Of a stretch of 64,000 bases of DNA, positions 25,638 to 33,916 are shown one piece after another. Numbering within the stretch: position 1 is the first letter of the stretch; each line of letters begins with the position of its first letter. The stretch lies in the NCBI RefSeq assembly GCF_045066735.1, contig NZ_JBISHH010000024.1, forward strand, positions 496,001 to 560,000. Reading direction: 5' to 3'. Position numbers and translations under genes: made by a program. The stretch comes from Algibacter sp045066735. GTDB lineage: Bacteria; Bacteroidota; Bacteroidia; Flavobacteriales; Flavobacteriaceae. The notes beneath the pieces are model-generated. The model saw nothing but the letters and a program-made list of their open reading frames with translations. It did no database searches and was not told where the DNA came from.

Positions 25638-26573
25638 TTAATACCAACCTCTAATATTATAAGTAGGTTGTTGGTTTAAACCTTCGGCAACACCAATATC
25701 TCTTGCTGCTTTAATACGAGATTTTTCAACATCAAGCTCTTTTAGTTTGTATTGCCAATCTCTATCGGTAAGCTCTTTAGTTTTTACACGTTCTGCTATA
25801 TTTTGGTACAGCGTTTTTACATCTTCAAAACATGTAGCTTCCGGTTCTATGGTTGCTAGAATAGCTCCAGCTTCGTTGGCTGCATTTAAATCTTGATTGG
25901 CAGACCAAATACTGCTGGCTTCATTAAGTTTTCGTTTACAACTTACATTTATAGCTTGCACATAGGTTGTGTTTATTTTGTTTTTTACCTGATCGAAACA
26001 AGAGCTAGCTTCTGGCACACTTGCAAGAAGGGCCAAGGCTTCTTCATATTTAGTTTGCGCACTTAAACCATCTACTTTTTTTAGAACTAAATTACAGTTT
26101 GTATTGTAATATTCGATAACACGTTTTTTTCCATTTTTAACGAAGTCTTGGAGTATGGGGCTTTTCGGTTTTATTTGCCTAACTGCGGATATGTATGCTT
26201 TGTTTTCGTTGGTGCCAACACCTTTAGTAGAAATAGTTTCACTGGTATATAAAATGCCATCTATTCCGTCGCCAATATATAATGTAACCTCGAGGTTTAA
26301 AGCGACCTTGGGTGGTGCGCTTGGTACAACATCTTTACTTAATACTGAAATGTTTGGAGTAATTATAAAGCGTGAATTATAGCTGTTATCACTAATGCCT
26401 TTTGCTGTAACAATTTGTTTTAATTTATTGGCGAGCATTTTTTTTGCCGATTGCGGTATGTTTTCAATTTGAGAAGGAACATAAGATCCAATGAATATGC
26501 CATCGTAGTTTATCTCTTGCGCAGATAAAGGTAGCGAGCTAATAAAGAGTAAACTGTATAATAAGTTTTTCAT
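25638..26573 (-). CDS. Exported conserved protein, unassigned (possible FlgT/CsgG-like fold)
   Basis: 311 residues with a signal peptide (1-18, ending PLSAQ). Residues about 30-165 give an alternating strand-helix pattern (MLANKLKQIVTAKGI, RFIITPNISVLSKDV, ALNLEVTLYIGDGIDGILY, VGTNENKAYISAVRQI) that I think resembles the anticodon-binding-like domains of FlgT/CsgG-type envelope proteins. Residues about 165-290 are helical with paired cysteines (Cys156, Cys193-type CFDQV and CFEDV) and TPR-like spacing. The C-terminus is charged and ends in NIRGWY. Third from last in the six-gene operon. I do not assign a function. Confidence 0.7.
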   Translation of the reverse strand: MKNLLYSLLFISSLPLSAQEINYDGIFIGSYVPSQIENIPQSAKKMLANKLKQIVTAKGISDNSYNSRFIITPNISVLSKDVVPSAPPKVALNLEVTLYIGDGIDGILYTSETISTKGVGTNENKAYISAVRQIKPKSPILQDFVKNGKKRVIEYYNTNCNLVLKKVDGLSAQTKYEEALALLASVPEASSCFDQVKNKINTTYVQAINVSCKRKLNEASSIWSANQDLNAANEAGAILATIEPEATCFEDVKTLYQNIAERVKTKELTDRDWQYKLKELDVEKSRIKAARDIGVAEGLNQQPTYNIRGWY

Positions 26574-26589
26574 GATTTGTTGTGTTTAA

Positions 26590-27552
26590 TTATTTTCCGC
26601 CTAAGATTATTGTGGCTCTTCCAAGACCTTTCATTACCAGTTTGTTCGGGATGTTATAAGGTTCACCTTTTAAGAATTTGCTTAGTTCGTTGGTATAACG
26701 TCTAGCATCTATAGCACGGTTTTTATCGTTGTAAAGCGGAATTCTTACTTGTTCAAACAATGCCATACTTTCTGTCATGTCTGTTGTGCTAAATCTTCCT
26801 TTTACAGTATTATCAGCCAACCAATCTTCTATAATGTAGCCTAGTTCTTCATCGTCATCACCGTATTCAGTTTCTAAATCACCATCCCAATCGTCCCATT
26901 TTTGGATTTTAACTATTATTTCTCTTCCGTTGGCAAACATATCATCAAAATGAGCTTGCAGGCGTTCGGTAAATTTATCCATATGTGCTAGAACAGCTTC
27001 AGAAAGCAACACTGGAGTTTCTGCTGCAAAAGAAGGCGCTCCTGTACCTGCCGCTGTGGCAATTTGTTTATCGGTATAGGCATCTAAACCTTGTAGGTTG
27101 AATGTAATTGACTTTTTAGGTCCGGTTTTATTAACCACCCAAGTTAATTGCATAATAATATCAGCTTTTGCTACTTTTTTTAAAGCATCTATAGGGCTTT
27201 CGCTTACCGAGCTTCCTGAGTCTTTGGATGATCTCATATTGTCTTCCGCCGAATTTGATTTTAAAGTTTTAATGGCAGATTCCATGTTTTTTAAGGGAAA
27301 ACCACGATCGGCCATCATGCCGTTAATCTGACTGATAACTAAAAGCACATCGGTGTCTTGTTGAAAGGCTTTTTGATAATCTGGTATTTGCACCATAGTG
27401 CCTTGATCGTCAAAATTTAAAACGTAACCATTTTGAATGCACCAAACATCGCTGGGAACAACCATTAATGTTGGTTTTTTTGCTTGACTAAATGCTAAAA
27501 TTCCGATAAGAAAAAAACAAATAGTTAGTATTTTTTGAGTATATGTTTTCAT
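26590..27552 (-). CDS. Exported DUF6175-like protein
   Basis: 320 residues: signal peptide (1-22, ending AFSQA), then KKPTLMVVPSDVWCIQNGY, a start I recognise as DUF6175-like. The middle holds LLVISQINGMMADRGFPLKNMESAIKTL and ADIIMQLTWVVN, and the second half an acidic EYGDDDEELGYIIEDWL followed by RRYTNELSKFLKGEPY. The fold resembles CsgG/FlgT-type nucleotide-free Rossmann-like units, with a role in multiprotein envelope complexes as the best guess. Gaps of 10 and 16 bp to its neighbours make co-translation likely. Confidence 0.65.
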   Translation of the reverse strand: MKTYTQKILTICFFLIGILAFSQAKKPTLMVVPSDVWCIQNGYVLNFDDQGTMVQIPDYQKAFQQDTDVLLVISQINGMMADRGFPLKNMESAIKTLKSNSAEDNMRSSKDSGSSVSESPIDALKKVAKADIIMQLTWVVNKTGPKKSITFNLQGLDAYTDKQIATAAGTGAPSFAAETPVLLSEAVLAHMDKFTERLQAHFDDMFANGREIIVKIQKWDDWDGDLETEYGDDDEELGYIIEDWLADNTVKGRFSTTDMTESMALFEQVRIPLYNDKNRAIDARRYTNELSKFLKGEPYNIPNKLVMKGLGRATIILGGK

Positions 27553-27562
27553 AATAATGTAT

Positions 27563-28084
27563 TTAAAATCCAGAGGTTAAACTTCTAATAATCTCTTTGC
27601 TTTCTAATCGCTTTCTTAATTGGTCGACCTGTACATTTACTATAGCGCCAATTTTGTATTCGCGCTTGCTAATTTTTAAACGATCGCCAGGAGCAATGTT
27701 TCCGTCGGTTGCTGCCGAGACGTATTTTAGATATTCACCACCATCGGCAAAAAAAGCATCAAAAAACTCTTTAAATTTACCTTCGGTTTCTGCATTTTTA
27801 ACAAGTGGGCTGAATGAGGTGCATCCTTGTCCACCACCGGCATATCCTTTAAAAATAATGCCGTGTACGGCGTTTTTCATGGCGTGAGAAATGGCATGTT
27901 TTGGGTTTTTTGAGTAAGACCATACTTTTACAAGTTTGGATCCTAGTTTAGCTATGCCTTCGCATTCTATATCGTACCGCCAAATTCTAGTGTCTTTATT
28001 TGCTTTTTCATTTTTCCATTGGGCATTAGCGCTAGTTCCTGCTGCTATAAGAAAAACGATTATTAAAATTGTTTTAAGTTTCAT
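27563..28084 (-). CDS. Exported conserved protein, unassigned
   Basis: 173 residues: signal peptide (1-21, ending TSANAQ), then WRYDIECEGIAKLGSKLVKVWSYSKNPKHAISHAMKNAVHGIIFKGY, a helical segment with GQGCTSF, and a C-terminal basic region (KRLESKEIIRSL). The domain resembles the short LPP20/FlgT-like units that occur in multi-gene outer-membrane assemblies. Cysteines at CEGI and GCTSF could form a disulfide. Not recognised beyond this. Confidence 0.65.
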   Translation of the reverse strand: MKLKTILIIVFLIAAGTSANAQWKNEKANKDTRIWRYDIECEGIAKLGSKLVKVWSYSKNPKHAISHAMKNAVHGIIFKGYAGGGQGCTSFSPLVKNAETEGKFKEFFDAFFADGGEYLKYVSAATDGNIAPGDRLKISKREYKIGAIVNVQVDQLRKRLESKEIIRSLTSGF

Positions 28085-28108
28085 GCTATTGAGGTTTATA
28101 AGAGTTGA

Positions 28109-29410
28109 TTAATTTATTTGTCTGATAAGCATGCCTGCGAAATATTTGTTTTTTTGGCCGCTAAAAGATGTGTATTCTAAGTTTGTTCTGTTTTCTTGGT
28201 TGGCATTATAGCGATTATCCCAAATAAGATCTTTTTCTACTTTTATTACACCCAAGCGTTTGTATTCCGTAGTACCTTTATCTGTAAGAACCTGCTCTAA
28301 TACTTCGTATTTATCACCAGGTTCTATACCTTCTTTTAAACCAATTTTTGCAGCCAAGGGATCGCTGCTTATTAAAGGTGTTTTGGTTCTGAAAACTTCA
28401 AACTCTCGTTGTAATTTTGAAATAACATTGTCTATAGCTCTTACAGTTGCTACACTAATTAAATCGAGATTGCTTTTTTGTGTGTACGAAGTACTTTGTA
28501 TATCTGCCCAAGACGTTTCTGTACCTATATATTCAAGTTTAAAAATATCGGTATCGTTAAAAGCTTTAATTTTATCCGGATTTAAATCGGAATCATCGGT
28601 CCAAAAGTTGGTGTAAAATGTAGTGGCAACTTCATCATTCCAAACCAACTTGTAGAGGTAGGCTTTGGTTTTAATAATATAGCCTTTTCCTGCAATTTCT
28701 GCTCCCTTAGATGTTAAGCTTGCCGTTGTAGATAGATTGCCTTTGCCTAAAAGTGATGCTGCTTTTGATACACCATTTAAAAGGCCTTTAGCTTTAGTTG
28801 CTATTTCTTCTTTATTTGTGTATTTAAAATCGTTTACAATAACAAAGGTGTTTTTTATAAGGGCTTCTCCGGCATCGGCAAGTTGTGCCGAACCACGTTC
28901 TGTGTTATTTGCAATTTTAACATCTAAATCGGAAGCATTGTAGAAACCACGTTCGGCAATTAAATCCATATTAAAGCTTCCTGTTTCACTGCGGTTAAAC
29001 CATTTTGATACTAATTTTTTGGCAATATGGTTTGTGTTGAGGTAGTTTAGTATGGCTAGATGTTGAAATTCTTTATCATTATTAGCTTGTGCATTATCTG
29101 TTTTCTTAGAAAACTTAGACATAAGTCCTTTTTTCTTTGGTGCTTCGTTTAGAGGAGCATCATAAGCGTAAGCTGGGTTTGTTTTTGTAACCAGTCTTGC
29201 TTCAATAATGTGGTTGTTAAATTTATCTATTACAGGTGCATCAATAAATATATTTTGTATGGTATCGCTATATTCTTGGTCAGGATTACTAACCATAAAG
29301 GTGTGCAGCGAACTTCTTTTATATTTAATATCAACAACGTCGTTTTGGGAGAATATTAAAAAAGAGCATAATAATGCTAGCAAAAGCACTAGTTGGTTTA
29401 GACTTTTCAT
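28109..29410 (-). CDS. Exported conserved protein, unassigned, first gene of the operon
   Basis: 433 residues: signal peptide (1-21), then KYKRSSLHTFMV and a basic linker (KKKGLMSKFSKKTD, about residues 90-105). The middle includes AGEALIKNTFVIVNDFKYTNKEE and a Gly/Ala/Ser-rich stretch (GVSKAASLLGKGNLSTTASL, about 200-225) that could be membrane-seeking. Near the C-terminus KEGIEPGDKYEVLEQVLTDKGTTEYKRLGVIKVEKD reads like the FlgT C-terminal beta-barrel. It starts the minus-strand set of six genes, with the histidine kinase gene starting 189 bp away on the other strand. Function not known. Confidence 0.68.
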   Translation of the reverse strand: MKSLNQLVLLLALLCSFLIFSQNDVVDIKYKRSSLHTFMVSNPDQEYSDTIQNIFIDAPVIDKFNNHIIEARLVTKTNPAYAYDAPLNEAPKKKGLMSKFSKKTDNAQANNDKEFQHLAILNYLNTNHIAKKLVSKWFNRSETGSFNMDLIAERGFYNASDLDVKIANNTERGSAQLADAGEALIKNTFVIVNDFKYTNKEEIATKAKGLLNGVSKAASLLGKGNLSTTASLTSKGAEIAGKGYIIKTKAYLYKLVWNDEVATTFYTNFWTDDSDLNPDKIKAFNDTDIFKLEYIGTETSWADIQSTSYTQKSNLDLISVATVRAIDNVISKLQREFEVFRTKTPLISSDPLAAKIGLKEGIEPGDKYEVLEQVLTDKGTTEYKRLGVIKVEKDLIWDNRYNANQENRTNLEYTSFSGQKNKYFAGMLIRQIN

Positions 29411-29598
29411 TTTTGAGGGATTAGAATATTAATAGCTAGATAAAAGTACTTGTAATTTAATGGTGTTACTAGTCTAAATTATTATTCGTAGGAGTTTTGT
29501 TATTTTCTGTAACTAATTTAATTACAAATAGATATGGAATATTCTTTCGTAATTTGTATTTTAGTCGAAGCTATTAACCCGATAACTTTTAGTTCTTC

Positions 29599-31644
29599 AT
29601 GAAAAAAAGTCTACACTATGTTGTACTTTTTATTTGTGCGAATTTGTTTGCGCAAGAACGAGAAATAGATTCTTTAGAGCACTTGCTTGTTACTACAAAT
29701 AAGGAGCAGGATAGTTTACGTTTAAATGTGTTAATAGAGTTAGGTTATAATTATTATTTGTCTAATTCGGATAAAAGTTTACCTGTTTTTGATGATGCTA
29801 TATTACTCGCCAAAAACTTGGGTAATAAAAAGCGCTTAGCCCGGGCCTATCAATATAAAGGACATCGTTACTCGAGTAAAGGGCTCGATTCTTTGGCTAT
29901 GCAAATGTACAATCAGGCCATTAGCATTTATGATGATTTAGGACTAAAAGGTCGTAAAGCTCGAGCTATTTATAATAAAGGTTTAGTTTATTTTAATCAA
30001 TCAGATTATAAAAATGCTATCTCCAATACTAAAGAAGCTTATTTAGCATTTAAAGAAGTTAGCGACAGTGTATTAATGGCTAAAATGCTTAATAGTATAG
30101 CGCTTAACTATATGTATCTCTCCGATTATCCTTCGGCATTATCTAAATATTTTGAAGCATTAATTATACATAGACGTTTAAATGATACTGTAAGTAATGG
30201 GTTTGCAGCCGTGAATGCAAATATAGGTTTACAATATACTCGACTTGAAAAATTTGATAAAGCTATTGAGTACAATAAAATAGCACTCGAAATTTATGAA
30301 ACTACTAAATACCAATATGGTCTCGCAAATTGTTTAACAAATATCGGTAATGCTTACGATTATTTAAATAAGCCGCAAAAGGCTATTACTAATTACAATA
30401 AGGCCTATAAAATAATGAGTGCTTTGGGTAATAACTACGGTATGGCAAGTGCTATAACCAATATAGGGATTGCTAATATTGCTTTAAAAGATTACACAAC
30501 AGCTTTAAATTATTTTAAGCAATCTAAGCCTATTTATGAAGCTTTAAACAATAGTAATAATTTGGCTATTGTTCACGACCATATGGGGATTTGCTATTTG
30601 AATTTAGATAAAAATTTAATTGAAGCCAAAAAGAATTTTGAAACATCTTTAGTTTATGCAAAAAAAGCGTCGAGTTTAAATTTGCAAGTGAATGCTTTAG
30701 AAAGTTTAACTCAAACACATTACAAGTTGGGTAACTATAAAAAAGCTTATAATTTAATAGATGAAGCTTTAGTGTTAAAGGATAGTTTTAATTCTGTTGA
30801 AAAGAAAGAAGAATTAGCAAGATTAGAAGAAAAATATAAGTATCAAAATGAAAAAACAATTCTAGAAAGTCAGTTTGAAAGAGAACGGCTTACTGCAAAA
30901 GAAAAAGTAGAGCATCAAGAGCATATCATTGACTTGGCTATTTTTGGTGGTGGCAGTTTGTTTTTATTAGTTGTTGGAGGTATGTTTTTCTATCGTAAAA
31001 AACGTGAAATTGATTTTAATTTAAAGGTTGCAGATACGGAGCTTAAGGCGCTTCGAGCTCAAATGGATCCTCACTTCTTGTTTAATTCTTTAAACTCTAT
31101 TAATAGTTATATTATTAAAAACGATACTGAAGCAGCAACAAATTATTTAACCAAGTTTGCTCGACTAATTCGTAAAACTTTAGAGAGTTCTTCAGAAAAA
31201 GAAGTGATTTTAAGAGACGATATTGAGATTTTAAAAAATTACCTCGATATAGAACAAAAGCGATTAGATAATAGTTTTACCTATAGCATAGAAATTCAAG
31301 AGGATATTGATGTAAACAACACCTTAATACCGCCTTTAATTCTGCAACCCTTTATAGAAAATAGCATTTGGCATGGTATATCGAAAATGGAGCGCGATGG
31401 CCATATTAAATTAGAGTTTAAAAAGGATGATGATATGTTGTTTTGCGCCGTAGATGATAACGGTTTGGGAAGAAGTCAGTCTCAAATAAAAGATAAGGAG
31501 ACTAAATCTATAGGTGTGAGATTAACAAAAAACAGAATTGATATTTTAAATGCTCAAAGGAAAACGAAAGGAAGTATGAAGATAATAGATAAAGCAAAAG
31601 GTGTAAGAGTTGAAGTGAAACTACCCTTAAATTTGGCGTATTAA
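29599..31644 (+). CDS. TPR-containing LytS-type sensor histidine kinase
   Basis: 681 residues. A signal peptide (1-18) is followed by about eight tetratricopeptide repeats (about 40-400; for example GLANCLTNIGNAYDYLNKPQKA), a short coiled coil, one membrane span (about 448-466), and an internal His kinase domain with LRAQMDPHFLFNSLNS (His492 as the phosphoryl site) and a HATPase lid PLILQPFIENSIWHG. The periplasmic TPRs probably bind a peptide or protein. It is transcribed with the LytTR regulator (1-bp gap) and faces away from the exported-protein operon. Confidence 0.9.
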   Translation: MKKSLHYVVLFICANLFAQEREIDSLEHLLVTTNKEQDSLRLNVLIELGYNYYLSNSDKSLPVFDDAILLAKNLGNKKRLARAYQYKGHRYSSKGLDSLAMQMYNQAISIYDDLGLKGRKARAIYNKGLVYFNQSDYKNAISNTKEAYLAFKEVSDSVLMAKMLNSIALNYMYLSDYPSALSKYFEALIIHRRLNDTVSNGFAAVNANIGLQYTRLEKFDKAIEYNKIALEIYETTKYQYGLANCLTNIGNAYDYLNKPQKAITNYNKAYKIMSALGNNYGMASAITNIGIANIALKDYTTALNYFKQSKPIYEALNNSNNLAIVHDHMGICYLNLDKNLIEAKKNFETSLVYAKKASSLNLQVNALESLTQTHYKLGNYKKAYNLIDEALVLKDSFNSVEKKEELARLEEKYKYQNEKTILESQFERERLTAKEKVEHQEHIIDLAIFGGGSLFLLVVGGMFFYRKKREIDFNLKVADTELKALRAQMDPHFLFNSLNSINSYIIKNDTEAATNYLTKFARLIRKTLESSSEKEVILRDDIEILKNYLDIEQKRLDNSFTYSIEIQEDIDVNNTLIPPLILQPFIENSIWHGISKMERDGHIKLEFKKDDDMLFCAVDDNGLGRSQSQIKDKETKSIGVRLTKNRIDILNAQRKTKGSMKIIDKAKGVRVEVKLPLNLAY

Positions 31645-31645
31645 T

Positions 31646-32395
31646 ATGATTAAAACTATAATAATAGACGACGAGCAGCACTGTATAGATAGTTTGTTAA
31701 GATTAATTAGTAAGTACGAGGATGTTTTTAGTGTTGTAGAAACTTTTAACACCGTACATGCTGGGCTTGCAGGTGTTAAAAAGTGGCAACCCGACCTTGT
31801 GTTTTTGGATATTAAAATTAATAACCAAACCGGGTTCGATTTTTTAAAGAAAGTAGATACTATAAACTTCAATGTTATTTTTACTACCGCTTTTGAGACT
31901 TATGCGGTTGAAGCTTTTAGGTTTAGTGCCTTAGATTATTTATTAAAACCGATTGATAAAGATGATTTTCATGAAACGGTTTTAAAACTTAAAAATGTTG
32001 TGGAAACCTCTATATTAAAAAACAAAATAGACGTATTGCTTCATAATTTAAAAGTTGAAAATGCTTTAAAACGTATTAGTGTTGCCACACCAGATGGCTA
32101 CGTTTTTATTGAAGTATCAGATATTTTATACTGTAAGGCAGATATTAATTATACTCATATTTTTACTAAATTGGGTGATAAGATAACAACTTCAAAAACC
32201 TTAAAAACGTTTGAGAAATTACTTCTTAACAATCACTTTTATAGAGTGCATAACTCTTTTTTAGTTAATCTCTTTTACGTTAAAAAATATACCAAAGGTA
32301 AAGGTGGTTATGTAACCATGAAGGATAACACCAATATTGATGTCTCCATAAGGCGTAAAGATGAATTTATGAAGAAGTTTATAAAATTATCATAA
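31646..32395 (+). CDS. LytTR-family response regulator
   Basis: 249 residues. The receiver domain (1-120) has the acidic pair Asp8-Asp9 (IIIDDEQHC), phospho-acceptor Asp55 in LVFLDIKI, Thr in FTTAFETYAV and Lys in LLKPIDKDD. The LytTR DNA-binding domain (about 145-247) shows DILYCKADINYTHIF and FYRVHNSFLVNLFYV. It pairs with the adjacent kinase, and a terminator follows directly. Likely targets include the exported-protein operon next door (inference). Confidence 0.93.
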   Translation: MIKTIIIDDEQHCIDSLLRLISKYEDVFSVVETFNTVHAGLAGVKKWQPDLVFLDIKINNQTGFDFLKKVDTINFNVIFTTAFETYAVEAFRFSALDYLLKPIDKDDFHETVLKLKNVVETSILKNKIDVLLHNLKVENALKRISVATPDGYVFIEVSDILYCKADINYTHIFTKLGDKITTSKTLKTFEKLLLNNHFYRVHNSFLVNLFYVKKYTKGKGGYVTMKDNTNIDVSIRRKDEFMKKFIKLS

Positions 32396-32427
32396 AAAAA
32401 ATGCGAGCTCTAATGCTCGCATTTTTT
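32394..32427. terminator. Bidirectional terminator between regulator and gltD
   Basis: ATGCGAGC (32401-32408) pairs with GCTCGCAT (32415-32422), flanked by A7 and T6. It uses the same stem as the fbp terminator at 23271-23304. Confidence 0.88.
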
Positions 32428-32449
32428 ATACACAATATTATTATCAATA

Positions 32450-33913
32450 TTACATAGCTACTAAATCGCCAGTAACATCTTTAGAAGGTAAGTTAGATTT
32501 ACCCATTAAATAAATATCAACTTGTCTTGCGGCTTCACGGCCTTCGGAAATAGCCCAAACAATTAAAGATTGTCCACGACGCATATCTCCAGCAGCAAAT
32601 ATATTTGGCACATTGGTTTGGTATTTACCATATTCTGCTTTATAGTTAGAACGAGCATCTTTTTTAATACCTAATTTATCTGCTAACGTACTTTCGGGTC
32701 CCGTAAAACCTAAAGCTAATAAAGCTAAATCACATGGCCATGTTTTTTCTGTGCCTGCAATTTCAATAAGTTGTGGGCGTTCTCCAGGAACCATTTTCCA
32801 TTCCACATTTACTGTTTTTAAAGCCGTTAGTTTACCACTTTCATCTTTTATGAATTCTTTGGTGTTAATTAACCAGTTACGTTCTACACCTTCTTGATGA
32901 GAAGATGATGTTTTTAACTGCAATGGCCAGAAAGGCCAAGGCGTAGTTGGTGAACGGTGTCCTGGCGGTTTAGGCATAATTTCAAAATTAACTACCGATG
33001 TTGCACCATGACGGTTAGATGTTCCAACACAATCCGATCCTGTATCACCACCGCCAATAACAATAACGTTTTTGCCAGTTGCTAATACTTGGTCTTTAAC
33101 TTCTTTACCTAATACAACTTTAGTTTGTTGTGTTAAGAAATCCATAGCTTGTACAACGCCATCTGCATCTGCACCAGGTGTTGGTAAGCCTCTTCTTTCC
33201 GTTGCTCCACCACATAATACTACAGAGTCAAAAGCTTTTAAGTCTTTAACATCATAGTTTACTCCAACGTTTACACTAGTTTTAAAGGTGATACCTTCAG
33301 CTTCTAATATTTTTACACGACGATCGATAATTCCTTTTTCCATTTTGAAATTAGGAATTCCGTAGCGTAATAACCCACCTACTTCATCATCACGTTCAAA
33401 AACAGTAACGGTGTGTCCGGCTCTATTTAATTGTTGAGCAGCGGCTAAACCAGCAGGACCAGAACCTACAACGGCTACAGTTTTTCCTGTTCTAGTTTTT
33501 GGTGGTTGTGGTTTAATCCAACCTTCTTTAAAGGCGCGCTCTACAATATTTTTTTCAATATTTTCAATAGATACAGGGTCTTCAATAATACCTAATACAC
33601 ACGATTTTTCACAAGGAGCAGGGCATAAACGACCTGTAAACTCCGGGAAATTGTTTGTTGAGTGTAGTAACCAAGAAGCTTTTTTCCATTCGCCTTGGTG
33701 TACCATATGGTTAAAATCTGGTATTAAATTACCAAGTGGGCAACCACTATGGCAAAATGGAATACCACAATCCATACAACGAGAACCTTGTTTGGTAATC
33801 TCTTCTTCTTTTAATGGAACGGTAAATTCTTTATAATCTTTAACACGATCTGATACGGGCGTGTAAGTTTCATCTTGTCTTTCAAATTCTTTAAATCCTG
33901 TTACTTTTCCCAT
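32450..33913 (-). CDS. gltD: Glutamate synthase (NADPH) small subunit
   Basis: 487 residues; NADPH-oxidising, FAD-containing partner of GltB. The N-terminal adrenodoxin-like region has Cys ladders RCMDCGIPFCHSGCPLGN and CPAPCEKSCVLG for [4Fe-4S] clusters. The FAD site is VAVVGSGPAGLAAAQQL near residue 148, and the NADPH site VIVIGGGDTGSDCVG near residue 287. Directly after gltB (3-bp gap). Length and motifs are normal. Confidence 0.96.
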   Translation of the reverse strand: MGKVTGFKEFERQDETYTPVSDRVKDYKEFTVPLKEEEITKQGSRCMDCGIPFCHSGCPLGNLIPDFNHMVHQGEWKKASWLLHSTNNFPEFTGRLCPAPCEKSCVLGIIEDPVSIENIEKNIVERAFKEGWIKPQPPKTRTGKTVAVVGSGPAGLAAAQQLNRAGHTVTVFERDDEVGGLLRYGIPNFKMEKGIIDRRVKILEAEGITFKTSVNVGVNYDVKDLKAFDSVVLCGGATERRGLPTPGADADGVVQAMDFLTQQTKVVLGKEVKDQVLATGKNVIVIGGGDTGSDCVGTSNRHGATSVVNFEIMPKPPGHRSPTTPWPFWPLQLKTSSSHQEGVERNWLINTKEFIKDESGKLTALKTVNVEWKMVPGERPQLIEIAGTEKTWPCDLALLALGFTGPESTLADKLGIKKDARSNYKAEYGKYQTNVPNIFAAGDMRRGQSLIVWAISEGREAARQVDIYLMGKSNLPSKDVTGDLVAM

Positions 33914-33916
33914 TGC

